The notes beneath the pieces are model-generated. The model was not told where the DNA came from, did no database searches, and saw only the letters and a program-made list of their open reading frames with translations. The position numbers and the translations under genes are program-made. Shown piece after piece: positions 1-6,133 of a stretch of 6,133 nt of DNA. Positions within the stretch are counted from its first letter, which is position 1. Each line of letters begins with the position of its first letter. Source of the stretch: Defluviitaleaceae bacterium (GTDB lineage: Bacteria; Bacillota_A; Clostridia; Lachnospirales; WQUN01); assembly GCA_009779525.1 (NCBI GenBank), contig WREB01000076.1:1-6133 (forward strand), in the 5' to 3' direction.

Positions 1-1
1 A

Positions 2-1441
2 AACATACACGACGTAGCCAAGGCCGCTTCAAACGGTTCGCTTCGCGGCGCGAGGGGAAACTCGGGCGTGATACTCTCGCAGCTTTTCCGCGGATTCGCG
101 AGGGGGCTTGAAGGCAAGGCGACCGCCACCGGGGAGGATTTCGCCGCGGCGCTCGCGCAGTCGGTCGAGACGGCGTACGCGGCGATCATGAAGCCGAAGG
201 AAGGCACGATTTTAACGATCGCGCGCTCGATTTTCGACCGGGCGAGCGAATACGGCGACGGCGACATACGCGCTGGCATGGAATCGATCATACGCCACGC
301 GGAGGAAGTTTTGGAACTGACGCCAACGATGCTGCCCGAACTGAAGCAGGCCGGAGTCGTAGACGCGGGCGGCATGGGGCTGATAATGATATACAAGGGC
401 GCGCTAGAGGCGTTTACGCTGACGGAAGAGCCCGTGCCCCTGGAGCTGTCGAAGCAGCGGCAGGAGCCCGTCGCGTACGACGCTGCGTATAGGGGCGTCG
501 AAATAAAGTTCATGTACTGCACCGAGGCGCTGATCGACTTAAAAAAAGAAAAGGCGAACGAAGCCGAGGCGTCGTTCAAGTTTTTCCTCGAGCCCCTCGG
601 CGATTCGATAGTCGTCGCCGCGGACGACGGAATAATGAAGATTCACGTCCACACCAACCATCCCGGCAAGGTGCTCGAAAAAGCGGTCAGCCTCGGCGAG
701 CTAAGCAACGTTAAGATCGACAACATGCGCCTTCAGCACACGAGCCAAATCATATTTTCGACGGAGGACAAGCCGCGCAAGCAGGTAGGCTTCGTCGCGG
801 TCGCCTCGGGCGGCGGCTTGGTCGAGCTTTTTAAGGGGCTCGGCGCGGACTTGGTGATCGAGGGCGGCCAGACGATGAACCCGAGCGCGGAGGAGATTGC
901 GCGCGCGGTTTCGGCCGTCAACGCCGACGACGTGATCGTGCTCCCAAACAACAAAAACATTATCGCCGCAGCAAAGCAGGCCGCTGAAATCGATTCGTCG
1001 GGCAAAAACGTGCACGTGCTGCCGACGCGCTCGATCCCGCAGGGGGTGTCGTGCCTCGTCAACTTCGTGGATTCCGTTTCCGCGGAGGAAAACATCGGCG
1101 GCATGAAGGCGGCGATGGAGTGCGTGCACACGGGCCAGATAACCCGCGCCGTCCGCGAAACGGTGCTTGACGAACGGCAGATAAGAGAAAACGACATCCT
1201 CGCGATATACGACGGAAAAATCGTTTTTATCCGAAACAACGTCCAGCAGGCGGCCAAAGACCTTTCCGACCATATGCTTTCGTTCGGGGGCGACGTGGTC
1301 AGCGTCTACTACGGCGAAAGCGTGACTGAAGAAATGGCTTCGGAAATCAGCGCGCACGTCATAGAAAACTTTCCGGAAAGCGAAGTCGAAGCGTACTGCG
1401 GGATGCAGCCCGTCTACGACTATATACTTTCGGTCGAATAG
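2..1441 (+). CDS. fakA: Fatty acid kinase ATP-binding subunit FakA/YloV (DAK2/DhaL-domain protein), 5'-truncated by window edge
   Basis: The reading frame is open from base 2, so the gene begins before the window; an internal GTG at 68 falls inside a conserved motif and is not the start. In this family FakA binds ATP and phosphorylates a fatty acid presented by a separate DegV-type FakB protein, giving acyl-phosphate for phospholipid synthesis in the cytoplasm. The visible 479 residues open with GARGNSGVILSQ (about 16-27), a nucleotide-site motif of DhaL domains, followed by GVVDAGGMGL (about 118-127), which closes that domain. A middle domain has YCTE (Cys173) and KIHVHTN (His215, His217), matching residues I recall as zinc ligands in Staphylococcus FakA. 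The C-terminal FakB-like domain contains VIEGGQTMNPS (about 285-295) and ends QPVYDYILSVE, the usual family ending. About 70 N-terminal residues, including the metal-binding Asp cluster, are missing only because of the window edge. No fakB gene is in the window. It directly abuts recG, as a likely operon partner. Confidence 0.93.
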   Translation, partial: NIHDVAKAASNGSLRGARGNSGVILSQLFRGFARGLEGKATATGEDFAAALAQSVETAYAAIMKPKEGTILTIARSIFDRASEYGDGDIRAGMESIIRHAEEVLELTPTMLPELKQAGVVDAGGMGLIMIYKGALEAFTLTEEPVPLELSKQRQEPVAYDAAYRGVEIKFMYCTEALIDLKKEKANEAEASFKFFLEPLGDSIVVAADDGIMKIHVHTNHPGKVLEKAVSLGELSNVKIDNMRLQHTSQIIFSTEDKPRKQVGFVAVASGGGLVELFKGLGADLVIEGGQTMNPSAEEIARAVSAVNADDVIVLPNNKNIIAAAKQAAEIDSSGKNVHVLPTRSIPQGVSCLVNFVDSVSAEENIGGMKAAMECVHTGQITRAVRETVLDERQIRENDILAIYDGKIVFIRNNVQQAAKDLSDHMLSFGGDVVSVYYGESVTEEMASEISAHVIENFPESEVEAYCGMQPVYDYILSVE

Positions 1442-3562
1442 GTGTCCGGCCTAACCGATCCCGTCTCGGGCGTGGCCGGCGTAGGCGAGAGCCGCGCGCG
1501 CGTCCTTCGCTCGATCGGAATCGAAAGCGTAGCCGACCTGCTTGAATACTATCCGCGCGACTACGTCGACCTAAGCGAGCTTAAGACGATCGCCTCGCTT
1601 TCGGTGGGGGCCGTCAACGTGATCCGCGGGTTTCTTGCGGCGGAACCCGAAAACATCTCGTTCAAATCAAAGAGGGCGGCAAGCAGGCCGCTCGTCATGA
1701 CCAAAGCCCGCCTCAGGGACCAAACCGGCGAATGCGAGCTCATCTGGTTCAACCAGCCGTTTTTAAAAAAGAACTTCGCCGCTTCGGGCCTGGCGCAGGA
1801 ATACGTTTTCACCGGAAGGGTGACGCACAGTTTCGGAAGGCTTCAAATGGAGTCGCCCGCTTACGAAAAGTTCGGCGCGAAGGAGCTGCTTTCGTCGGGC
1901 CGGATCGTCCCGGTCTACACGCTTCCGAAAAGCCTGCCGCAAAAAACGTTCAGGTCAATAATCCACGCGGCGCTTAAGGGAAACGGCGGCGAAATGTGGC
2001 CCGAGCACGTCCCCGGGCGCGTCCTAAGCCGCCACGGCCTTTGCGGCAAGGGATTCGCCGTTTCAAACATACATTTTCCAGAAAGCGACGAAAAGTTCCG
2101 GACGGCGCGCCGCAGGCTCGTTTTCGAGGAGCTTTTTTTCATGCAGGCGTCGCTTTTTTTGCTTAAGGAATCGGTTTCGGAAGAAGCCGGCGAAGCGTTC
2201 GCCGACTTGGATGCAGCGCCGTTTTTAAGCTCGCTTCCGTTTGCGCTGACGCGGGCGCAGTCGAAGGCGCTTGGCGAAATCCTCGCCGACTTACGAAGCG
2301 GCTCGAGGATGAACAGGCTGATACAGGGCGACGTCGGCTCGGGCAAGACGGCGCTGGCGATGGCCGCTTGCTACGCCGCCGCGATAAACGGCTATCAGTC
2401 GGCGGTGATGGCGCCGACTGAAGTGCTCGCAAACCAGCACATGGAAAGCTTCACGAAGGCATTCGCTCCGTTCGGCTTCAGGACGGCGCTGCTTACCGGA
2501 AGCATGAAAAAATCCGCGCGCGACGTTTCGCTTGGCGAAATAAAAAGCGGCGGGGCGAAAATAATAATCGGGACTCACGCGTTAATCCAGCAGGGCGTCG
2601 CGTTTGACAGGCTCGCGCTAATAATCACGGACGAACAGCACCGTTTCGGGGTGAACCAGCGCCTCGGCCTAACCGAAAAGGGAGGCCTTGCGGCTAAGCC
2701 GCACGCGCTTGTCATGACGGCGACGCCGATACCGCGCACGCTCGGGCTCATCCTTTACGGCGACATGGACGTTTCGGTAATCGACGAGCTGCCGCCGGGC
2801 CGAATCCCCGTCGAAACGTACGGAGTCGATTCGTCCTACCGCGCCCGGATCCATAATTTCATAAAAAAAGAAGTCTCAAGCGGGCGGCAGGCGATCGTCA
2901 TCTGCCCGTCGATCGAGGACGCGGAAATTGACGAGGAGGACGGCGCGAGGCAAAGGCGGGAGACGGCCAGCGTAATTAAATACGCGGGCGAGCTAAAGGC
3001 TCTGCTCGGCGGGATTACCGTCGAGTACCTTCACGGCAGGATGAAGCCCGCCGAAAAGGAAGCCGTGATGGACAGTTTTAAAAAAAATTTCACGAGCGTC
3101 GTGGTTTCGACGACCGTCATCGAAGTCGGCGTGCACGTGGAAAACGCGAGCCTTATCGTGGTCGAGAACGCGGAGCGCTTCGGGCTCTCGCAGCTGCACC
3201 AGCTGCGCGGGCGCGTCGGGCGCGGAAGCGCCAAGTCGTACTGCGTGCTCATAACCGACGTAAAAAACGAGCAGACCGCCTCGAGGATTAAGGCGATGGC
3301 TTCGACTACGGACGGTTTCAGGCTTTCGGAGCTGGACCTCGAGCAGCGCGGCGCCGGCGACTTCTTCGGGGTAAGGCAGCACGGCCTCCCCGCGTTTAAG
3401 ATCGCGAACCTGTACCGCGACCTCGACGTCCTGTGCCTGGCGCAGGAAGCCGCGCAAGAAATCGTGTCGGCTAAGCATTTGCTCGATGGCGCCGAGCGCG
3501 CCGCGTTCGAACAAAAATCGAACGCTTTTTGCGGCGACCGGCCCGTCCGGACGGTATTATAA
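1442..3562 (+). CDS. recG: ATP-dependent DNA helicase RecG
   Basis: RecG is a superfamily 2 translocase that regresses stalled replication forks and branch-migrates Holliday junctions. The 706 residues fit the usual size. The N-terminus has the helix-hairpin-like VAGVGESRARVL (11-22), then an OB-fold wedge domain (about 55-140) that splits branched DNA. Helicase domain 1 shows Walker A GDVGSGKT (296-303), DEQH box with RFGVNQR (397-407) and TATPIPRT (426-433). Domain 2 shows LHGRMKPAEKEAVMDSF (530-546), motif V TTVIEVGVHVENA (557-569) and motif VI QLHQLRGRVGRG (584-595). The C-terminal translocation element is DLEQRGAGDFFGVRQHG (632-648). Motif V is unusual: His565 and Glu567 stand where most RecGs have Asp (or Asn) and Pro. 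The GTG start at 1442 is chosen because the N-terminus then matches the family; it follows the fakA TAG with no gap and I see no Shine-Dalgarno sequence, so translation probably depends on ribosomes finishing fakA. Confidence 0.97.
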   Translation: MSGLTDPVSGVAGVGESRARVLRSIGIESVADLLEYYPRDYVDLSELKTIASLSVGAVNVIRGFLAAEPENISFKSKRAASRPLVMTKARLRDQTGECELIWFNQPFLKKNFAASGLAQEYVFTGRVTHSFGRLQMESPAYEKFGAKELLSSGRIVPVYTLPKSLPQKTFRSIIHAALKGNGGEMWPEHVPGRVLSRHGLCGKGFAVSNIHFPESDEKFRTARRRLVFEELFFMQASLFLLKESVSEEAGEAFADLDAAPFLSSLPFALTRAQSKALGEILADLRSGSRMNRLIQGDVGSGKTALAMAACYAAAINGYQSAVMAPTEVLANQHMESFTKAFAPFGFRTALLTGSMKKSARDVSLGEIKSGGAKIIIGTHALIQQGVAFDRLALIITDEQHRFGVNQRLGLTEKGGLAAKPHALVMTATPIPRTLGLILYGDMDVSVIDELPPGRIPVETYGVDSSYRARIHNFIKKEVSSGRQAIVICPSIEDAEIDEEDGARQRRETASVIKYAGELKALLGGITVEYLHGRMKPAEKEAVMDSFKKNFTSVVVSTTVIEVGVHVENASLIVVENAERFGLSQLHQLRGRVGRGSAKSYCVLITDVKNEQTASRIKAMASTTDGFRLSELDLEQRGAGDFFGVRQHGLPAFKIANLYRDLDVLCLAQEAAQEIVSAKHLLDGAERAAFEQKSNAFCGDRPVRTVL

Positions 3563-3567
3563 AAATG

Positions 3568-3596
3568 TTTACTTATTATTACGCTTTGATTATAAT
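3568..3596 (+). promoter_or_regulatory. Predicted sigma-A/sigma-70 promoter for the rsmD-coaD unit
   Basis: TATAAT at 3591-3596 is a perfect -10 box. TTTACT at 3568-3573 matches four of six bases of the -35 consensus, and the spacer is exactly 17 bases. The region is strikingly AT-rich against its GC-rich surroundings. Transcription would begin near 3603, giving a leader of about 39 bases before the rsmD GTG. This implies that rsmD, coaD and the coiled-coil gene can be expressed independently of fakA-recG, although read-through from recG remains possible because no clear terminator separates them. Confidence 0.7.
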
Positions 3597-3606
3597 CGGC
3601 TCCAAA

Positions 3607-3640
3607 GCGAAGCTGGAGCGCGTTTTAAGGACAGCTTCGC
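3607..3640 (+). promoter_or_regulatory. Inverted repeat/hairpin in the rsmD leader with the ribosome binding site in its loop
   Basis: GCGAAGCTG at 3607-3615 is a perfect reverse complement of CAGCTTCGC at 3632-3640, forming a 9-bp stem with a 16-base loop. The loop ends with the Shine-Dalgarno sequence AAGGA (3627-3631), and the stem's 3' arm stops one base before the GTG start at 3642. The predicted transcription start (about 3603) places this hairpin at the extreme 5' end of the mRNA. It could limit initiation, display the ribosome binding site, or protect the 5' end; the sequence does not distinguish these. It is not a terminator, as no T-run follows. Confidence 0.5.
3627..3631 (+). promoter_or_regulatory. 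Ribosome binding site that fixes the rsmD start
   Basis: AAGGA lies 10 bases before the GTG at 3642. Together with the family N-terminus MRVIAGE it decides between this start and in-frame starts further upstream inside recG. Confidence 0.65.
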
Positions 3641-3641
3641 G

Positions 3642-4193
3642 GTGAGGGTGATCGCGGGCGAATTAAAGGGGCTCAGGCTTTCGTCGCCGGCGGGGCTTCA
3701 TACGCGCCCGACGCCCGACCGCGTGAAAGAAAGCGTATTTAATATATTGGGCGCGCGCGTCGCCGGCAGCCGCTTCTTAGACTTGTTCGCGGGGAGCGGG
3801 GCGATCGGAATCGAGGCGCTCAGCAGGGGCGCAGACGAAGCGGTATTCGTCGACGACGATCCCGCCGCGATTGGCTGCATACGCGCCAATTTGATAAAAA
3901 CGAAACTTATCGGCAAGGCGAAAGTTATCGCAGGCGACGCAAAAAGTGCGATTCGCTCCATGCTTAAGGTCGAAAGTTTCGGGATCATATACCTGGACCC
4001 GCCGTTCGGATGCGGCGCGCTTGTAGAAACGTTAAATAACCCGGGCTTTGCAAAACTGCTTAAGCCGGACGGCCTGATAATAATAGAATCGCAAGCTTCG
4101 GCAAAAGCAACGCTGCCGGACGGATTGAGGACGGCGGATTTACGCAAATACGGGTCGATTCAAATAACCATGGCGGAAAAAATCATTCCTTAG
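3642..4193 (+). CDS. rsmD: 16S rRNA (guanine(966)-N(2))-methyltransferase RsmD
   Basis: RsmD transfers a methyl group from S-adenosylmethionine to N2 of G966 in 16S rRNA on assembling small subunits. The 183 residues are the typical length. From the GTG start the protein reads MRVIAGELKG, the family N-terminus; the frame stays open upstream to an ATG at 3486 inside recG, but that extension is not family-like. Visible motifs are RPTPDRVKESVFNIL (22-36), the SAM-binding FLDLFAGSGAIGIEAL (45-60), the acidic FVDDD (69-73) at the end of the second strand, and the catalytic YLDPPFG (117-123), where the DPPF tetrapeptide contacts the target amino group. A TAG stop lies 9 bases before coaD, a pairing common in bacteria. 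A promoter and hairpin precede it, so it probably leads its own transcript. Confidence 0.95.
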   Translation: MRVIAGELKGLRLSSPAGLHTRPTPDRVKESVFNILGARVAGSRFLDLFAGSGAIGIEALSRGADEAVFVDDDPAAIGCIRANLIKTKLIGKAKVIAGDAKSAIRSMLKVESFGIIYLDPPFGCGALVETLNNPGFAKLLKPDGLIIIESQASAKATLPDGLRTADLRKYGSIQITMAEKIIP

Positions 4194-4202
4194 GGTAATC
4201 AT

Positions 4203-4700
4203 ATGGTCGCGATATATCCCGGAAGCTTCGATCCGGTGACGAACGGGCACCTGGACATTATAAAAAAGGCGTCGCGCATCTTTAGTTCGCTGATAGTGGC
4301 GGTGCTTTGCAACCCGGCGAAGGATCCGCTTTTTTCGCAAGCCGAGCGCGCGGCAATGATTGAGGCGGAAGTCGCGGGGTTTTCCAACGTCTTTGTCGAA
4401 ATCCATTCGGGGCTCCTCGCGCCGTTCGCCGTCGAAAAAAACGCCTGCGCCATCGTGCGGGGGGCGCGCAACTATTCAGATTTCGAAATCGAGTCGAACC
4501 GCGCCGCTGTCAACCGCGAATTGACCGGCGGGATCGAGACGCTGCTTTTGTTTTCCGACCCGAAGCTCGCCTGCGTCTCGGGAGGCGCGGTCCGCGAGAT
4601 AGCGCTCTCGGACGGCGGCGCCGAATCCGTTTTTATGCGGTCGATCGTCCCGGCTTCGGTCGCCGCCGCGCTTCGCGCTAAGTTTACCCGCACGACCTAA
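4203..4700 (+). CDS. coaD: Phosphopantetheine adenylyltransferase (CoaD/PPAT)
   Basis: CoaD transfers AMP from ATP to 4'-phosphopantetheine, giving dephospho-CoA and pyrophosphate, the penultimate step of CoA synthesis. At 165 residues it has normal length. The nucleotidyltransferase signature is clear: AIYPGSFDPVTNGHLD (3-18) contains the TxGH-type motif with His16; NPAKDPLF (37-44) keeps the Lys (Lys40) equivalent to E. coli Lys42; VRGARNYSDFEIE (85-97) keeps Arg86, Arg89 and the acidic residues. The second ATP-binding motif, ISSSxxR/K in most homologues, reads VSGGAVRE (125-132): the first Ser stays, but the next two are Gly. As those serines contact the ATP phosphates in known structures, activity may be altered or compensated. 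ATG at 4203 is preceded by a modest TAGGGT that overlaps the rsmD stop, suggesting coupling. Confidence 0.93.
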   Translation: MVAIYPGSFDPVTNGHLDIIKKASRIFSSLIVAVLCNPAKDPLFSQAERAAMIEAEVAGFSNVFVEIHSGLLAPFAVEKNACAIVRGARNYSDFEIESNRAAVNRELTGGIETLLLFSDPKLACVSGGAVREIALSDGGAESVFMRSIVPASVAAALRAKFTRTT

Positions 4701-4717
4701 TCCGAAAGGGGAAGCGT

Positions 4718-5221
4718 ATGGAACCGTTGTTGGACTACCTGGATCAAATAGAGGACATACTGGACGGAAGCAAGGCCGTCCCATTCTCCAACAGGATTTC
4801 GGTGGAAAAGGAACGCATCTTCGACGTCATAAGCGAGATAAGGTTAAACCTCCCAAACGAGATACGCCACGCCCAGCGGATTATAAGCGAGCACGACAAG
4901 GTGATAAACGACGCGAAAATAAAGGCTGGCAACATCATCAAGGAAGCCGAGTCGGAAGCCAAGATGCTCACCAACAACCACGAAATATTCAAGCGCGCCA
5001 ACGAGCAGGCAGCCGAATTTATCGAGGAGACGAAAAAAAGCGCGAGGGACATGAGGCTTAACGCCATGGACTACACCGACGAGGTGCTCGAGAAATCCGA
5101 GGCGATGATCCGCGAGACGATGCAGAACATGGAGCAGCAGTATAAGTACATGATGGAATACTTCACCCAGACGATCGACGTGCTTTACGAAAACAGGCAG
5201 CAGCTTCGGAGCAGGCCCTAA
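4718..5221 (+). CDS. Conserved clostridial coiled-coil protein next to coaD (ATPase subunit H-like), function unknown
   Basis: The 167 residues are highly charged and almost wholly helical by composition, with no signal peptide or membrane segment. Residues 1-55 form a conserved-looking head containing DYLDQIEDILDGSKAVPFS and EIRLNLPNEIRHAQRII. Residues about 56-145 are a heptad-rich coiled coil with the pattern AGNIIKEAESEAK (70-82), which is why relatives are often labelled V-type ATPase subunit H/G-like or simply ATPase; it also recalls DivIVA-type tails. There is no Walker motif, so an enzymatic ATPase role is not supported. The C-terminus is Met-, Gln- and Tyr-rich (134-156). I recall similar proteins directly downstream of coaD in Clostridia. 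A good ribosome binding site, AAAGGGGA (4705-4712), lies 6 bases after its G-run from the ATG. It is the last gene before the terminator. A scaffold role is a guess. Confidence 0.82.
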   Translation: MEPLLDYLDQIEDILDGSKAVPFSNRISVEKERIFDVISEIRLNLPNEIRHAQRIISEHDKVINDAKIKAGNIIKEAESEAKMLTNNHEIFKRANEQAAEFIEETKKSARDMRLNAMDYTDEVLEKSEAMIRETMQNMEQQYKYMMEYFTQTIDVLYENRQQLRSRP

Positions 5222-5247
5222 GGCCGGCTTTTATACATAAAAATAAA

Positions 5248-5282
5248 CGGGCCCGGACTTAACCGTCCGGGCCCGCTTTTTT
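5248..5282. terminator. Strong intrinsic terminator, probably bidirectional, between convergent genes
   Basis: CGGGCCCGGAC (5248-5258) pairs perfectly with GTCCGGGCCCG (5265-5275), an 11-bp GC-rich stem with a TTAACC loop. On the plus strand a C and six T (5277-5282) follow, ending the rsmD-coaD-coiled-coil transcript 26 bases after the last stop codon. On the minus strand the stem is followed by TTTATTTTTATG (complement of 5247-5236), so it can also end the acyl-CoA synthetase transcript. The plus-strand T-run overlaps the ligase stop codon (5283-5281). Confidence 0.92.
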
Positions 5283-6133
5283 ACGCGTTCGCCATGTCGC
5301 GCTCGCGTATCTCGACGCGCCTGATCTTGCCGTTGACCGTCTTCGGCAGCGCCTCGACGTAGTCGATTATGCGCGGGTACTTGTACGGGGCGGTCAGTTT
5401 CTTCACGTGCGCCTGCAGCTCGCGCGTAAGCTCTGAAGTGCCTTCGTATCCCTTTGAAAGTACGACCGTCGCCTTTACCGCAAAACCGCGCTCGGCGTCC
5501 GGGACGCCCGTGACGGCGCACTCCGTCACCGCCGGGTGCTCGAGCATCACGCTCTCCACCTCGAAGGGTCCGATGCGGTAGCCGGACGACTTTATCACGT
5601 CGTCGGTGCGCCCGATGTACCATAAAAACCCGATCTCGTCCTTGTACGCCGTGTCGCCCGTGTGGTAGAGGTCGTCGTTCCAGACGCTTTTCGTCATCTC
5701 CTCGTCCCTGTAGTATCCGGAAAACATTCCGAAGGGCTTCCCGCCGCCCGCGGCGTCGGTTTTTATGCAAATCTCGCCGTTGACCCCGGGGCTGACTTCT
5801 TTGCCGTTTTCGTCGGCGATTATCATCCTGTAGCCCGGCGTCGGAAGCCCCATAGAGCCGAGGCGCGGCTGCATCCACGGAAACCCGGTCCAGCAGCTGA
5901 GCGTCGTCTCGCTTTGCCCGAAACCCTCGAAGATCTTTGTCCCGGTACCCTCGAGCCAAACTTTGTAGATTTCGGGGTTGAGCGCCTCGCCCGCCGTGAC
6001 GCAGTGCTTGAGCGAGGAAAGGTCGTAGTTTTTCAAGTCCTCCTTGATCAAGAACCTGTACTGCGTCGGGGGCGCGCAAAAGGTCGTAACTTTATGCTTC
6101 GCCATTTTTTCGAGTATGTCCGGCGCCGAAAAG
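5281..6133 (-). CDS. AMP-forming acyl-CoA synthetase (ANL superfamily, medium-chain/MACS-like), N-terminal part beyond window
   Basis: This family activates a carboxylic acid with ATP to an acyl-adenylate and then forms acyl-CoA. About 284 C-terminal residues are visible, roughly half of a usual protein of about 550; the frame is open to the right edge, so the Met at 6105 is internal. Counting from the visible end, the motifs in order are [14 protein letters not shown] (16-29), TAGEALNPE (46-54), the adenylate-binding GFGQSETT (70-77), YHTGD (156-160) with the ribose-binding Asp, the hinge [20 protein letters not shown] (174-193), and [12 protein letters not shown] (263-274) with the catalytic Lys269. 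All key residues present are intact. The hinge and the APPTQYR segment resemble MACS-type medium-chain or short-chain ligases more than acetyl-CoA synthetase, but the acyl pocket lies partly outside the window, so the substrate is open. It is convergent with the upstream operon and is probably separately regulated. Confidence 0.92.
   Translation of the reverse strand, partial: FSAPDILEKMAKHKVTTFCAPPTQYRFLIKEDLKNYDLSSLKHCVTAGEALNPEIYKVWLEGTGTKIFEGFGQSETTLSCWTGFPWMQPRLGSMGLPTPGYRMIIADENGKEVSPGVNGEICIKTDAAGGGKPFGMFSGYYRDEEMTKSVWNDDLYHTGDTAYKDEIGFLWYIGRTDDVIKSSGYRIGPFEVESVMLEHPAVTECAVTGVPDAERGFAVKATVVLSKGYEGTSELTRELQAHVKKLTAPYKYPRIIDYVEALPKTVNGKIRRVEIRERDMANA

Noticed and set aside
701..1357. Long minus-strand open frame opposite fakA
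   Set aside because: Antisense shadow rich in Arg, His and Val; the plus strand has clear FakA motifs throughout.
3077..3091. A8 run in recG (3080-3087) with a slippery A-AAA-AAT in frame
   Set aside because: Similar A or T runs occur elsewhere (541-547, 2133-2139, 2154-2160) as Lys or Phe codons; the recG zero frame continues through conserved motifs and I see no reason for programmed slippage.
2993..3514. Minus-strand open frame opposite the recG C-terminal half
   Set aside because: Mirrors conserved recG helicase motifs; no motif or ribosome binding site of its own.
3543..3554. Palindrome CCGTCCGGACGG at the recG 3' end as a terminator
   Set aside because: Only a 4-bp stem around a CCGG loop, and what follows is TATTATAAAAATG, not a T-run.
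3486..3641. Possible 52-residue N-terminal extension of RsmD from ATG 3486
   Set aside because: It overlaps the recG end and the promoter, is not family-like, and the GTG at 3642 has a Shine-Dalgarno sequence and the exact MRVIAGE start.
5231..6079. Long minus-strand open frame (282 codons) overlapping the ligase in another frame
   Set aside because: Its product is arginine-rich without recognisable motifs, as expected of an alternative frame of GC-rich coding DNA; the ligase frame has every family motif.
1..6133. CRISPR arrays, insertion sequences, tRNA or rRNA genes, attachment sites
   Set aside because: No spaced direct repeats, transposase motifs, terminal inverted repeats or cloverleaf-like segments were seen; nearly every base is in a housekeeping gene.

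Overview
This window is a GC-rich bacterial housekeeping locus. The gene order fakA/yloV - recG - rsmD - coaD - coiled-coil gene, all on the plus strand, is one I associate with Bacillota and in particular Clostridia; together with the GC-rich codon choice it suggests a GC-rich clostridial lineage, probably uncultured. That assignment is inference from gene order and protein character, not from a marker search. I see no mobile element, CRISPR array, tRNA, rRNA or phage signature.

Layout. Positions 2-1441 hold the 3' part of a fatty acid kinase subunit (FakA/YloV), cut by the left window edge. recG (1442-3562) follows with zero spacing and in the same frame, separated only by a TAG. An AT-rich gap (3563-3641) carries a good sigma-A-type promoter (TTTACT-17-TATAAT) and a 9-bp hairpin with the rsmD Shine-Dalgarno sequence in its loop. 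Then come rsmD (3642-4193, GTG start), coaD (4203-4700) and a small conserved coiled-coil protein of unknown function (4718-5221). A strong hairpin with T-rich flanks on both sides (5248-5282) ends this unit and also lies directly behind the convergent gene on the minus strand, the C-terminal half of an AMP-forming acyl-CoA synthetase (5281-6133, cut by the right edge).

How the genes relate. RecG remodels stalled replication forks, RsmD modifies 16S rRNA, and CoaD makes dephospho-CoA in CoA synthesis; they are linked by conserved position more than by a shared pathway. FakA (acyl-phosphate formation), CoaD (CoA supply) and the acyl-CoA synthetase (acyl-CoA formation) all touch acyl activation, but this may be coincidence. 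The points most worth a second look are the substituted ATP-binding motif in CoaD (SGG for SSS), the hairpin at the rsmD start, the in-frame TAG-GTG junction without a ribosome binding site, the uncharacterised coiled-coil protein, and the terminator placed within a few bases of the ligase stop codon. I did not find convincing evidence of a wholly new system here.
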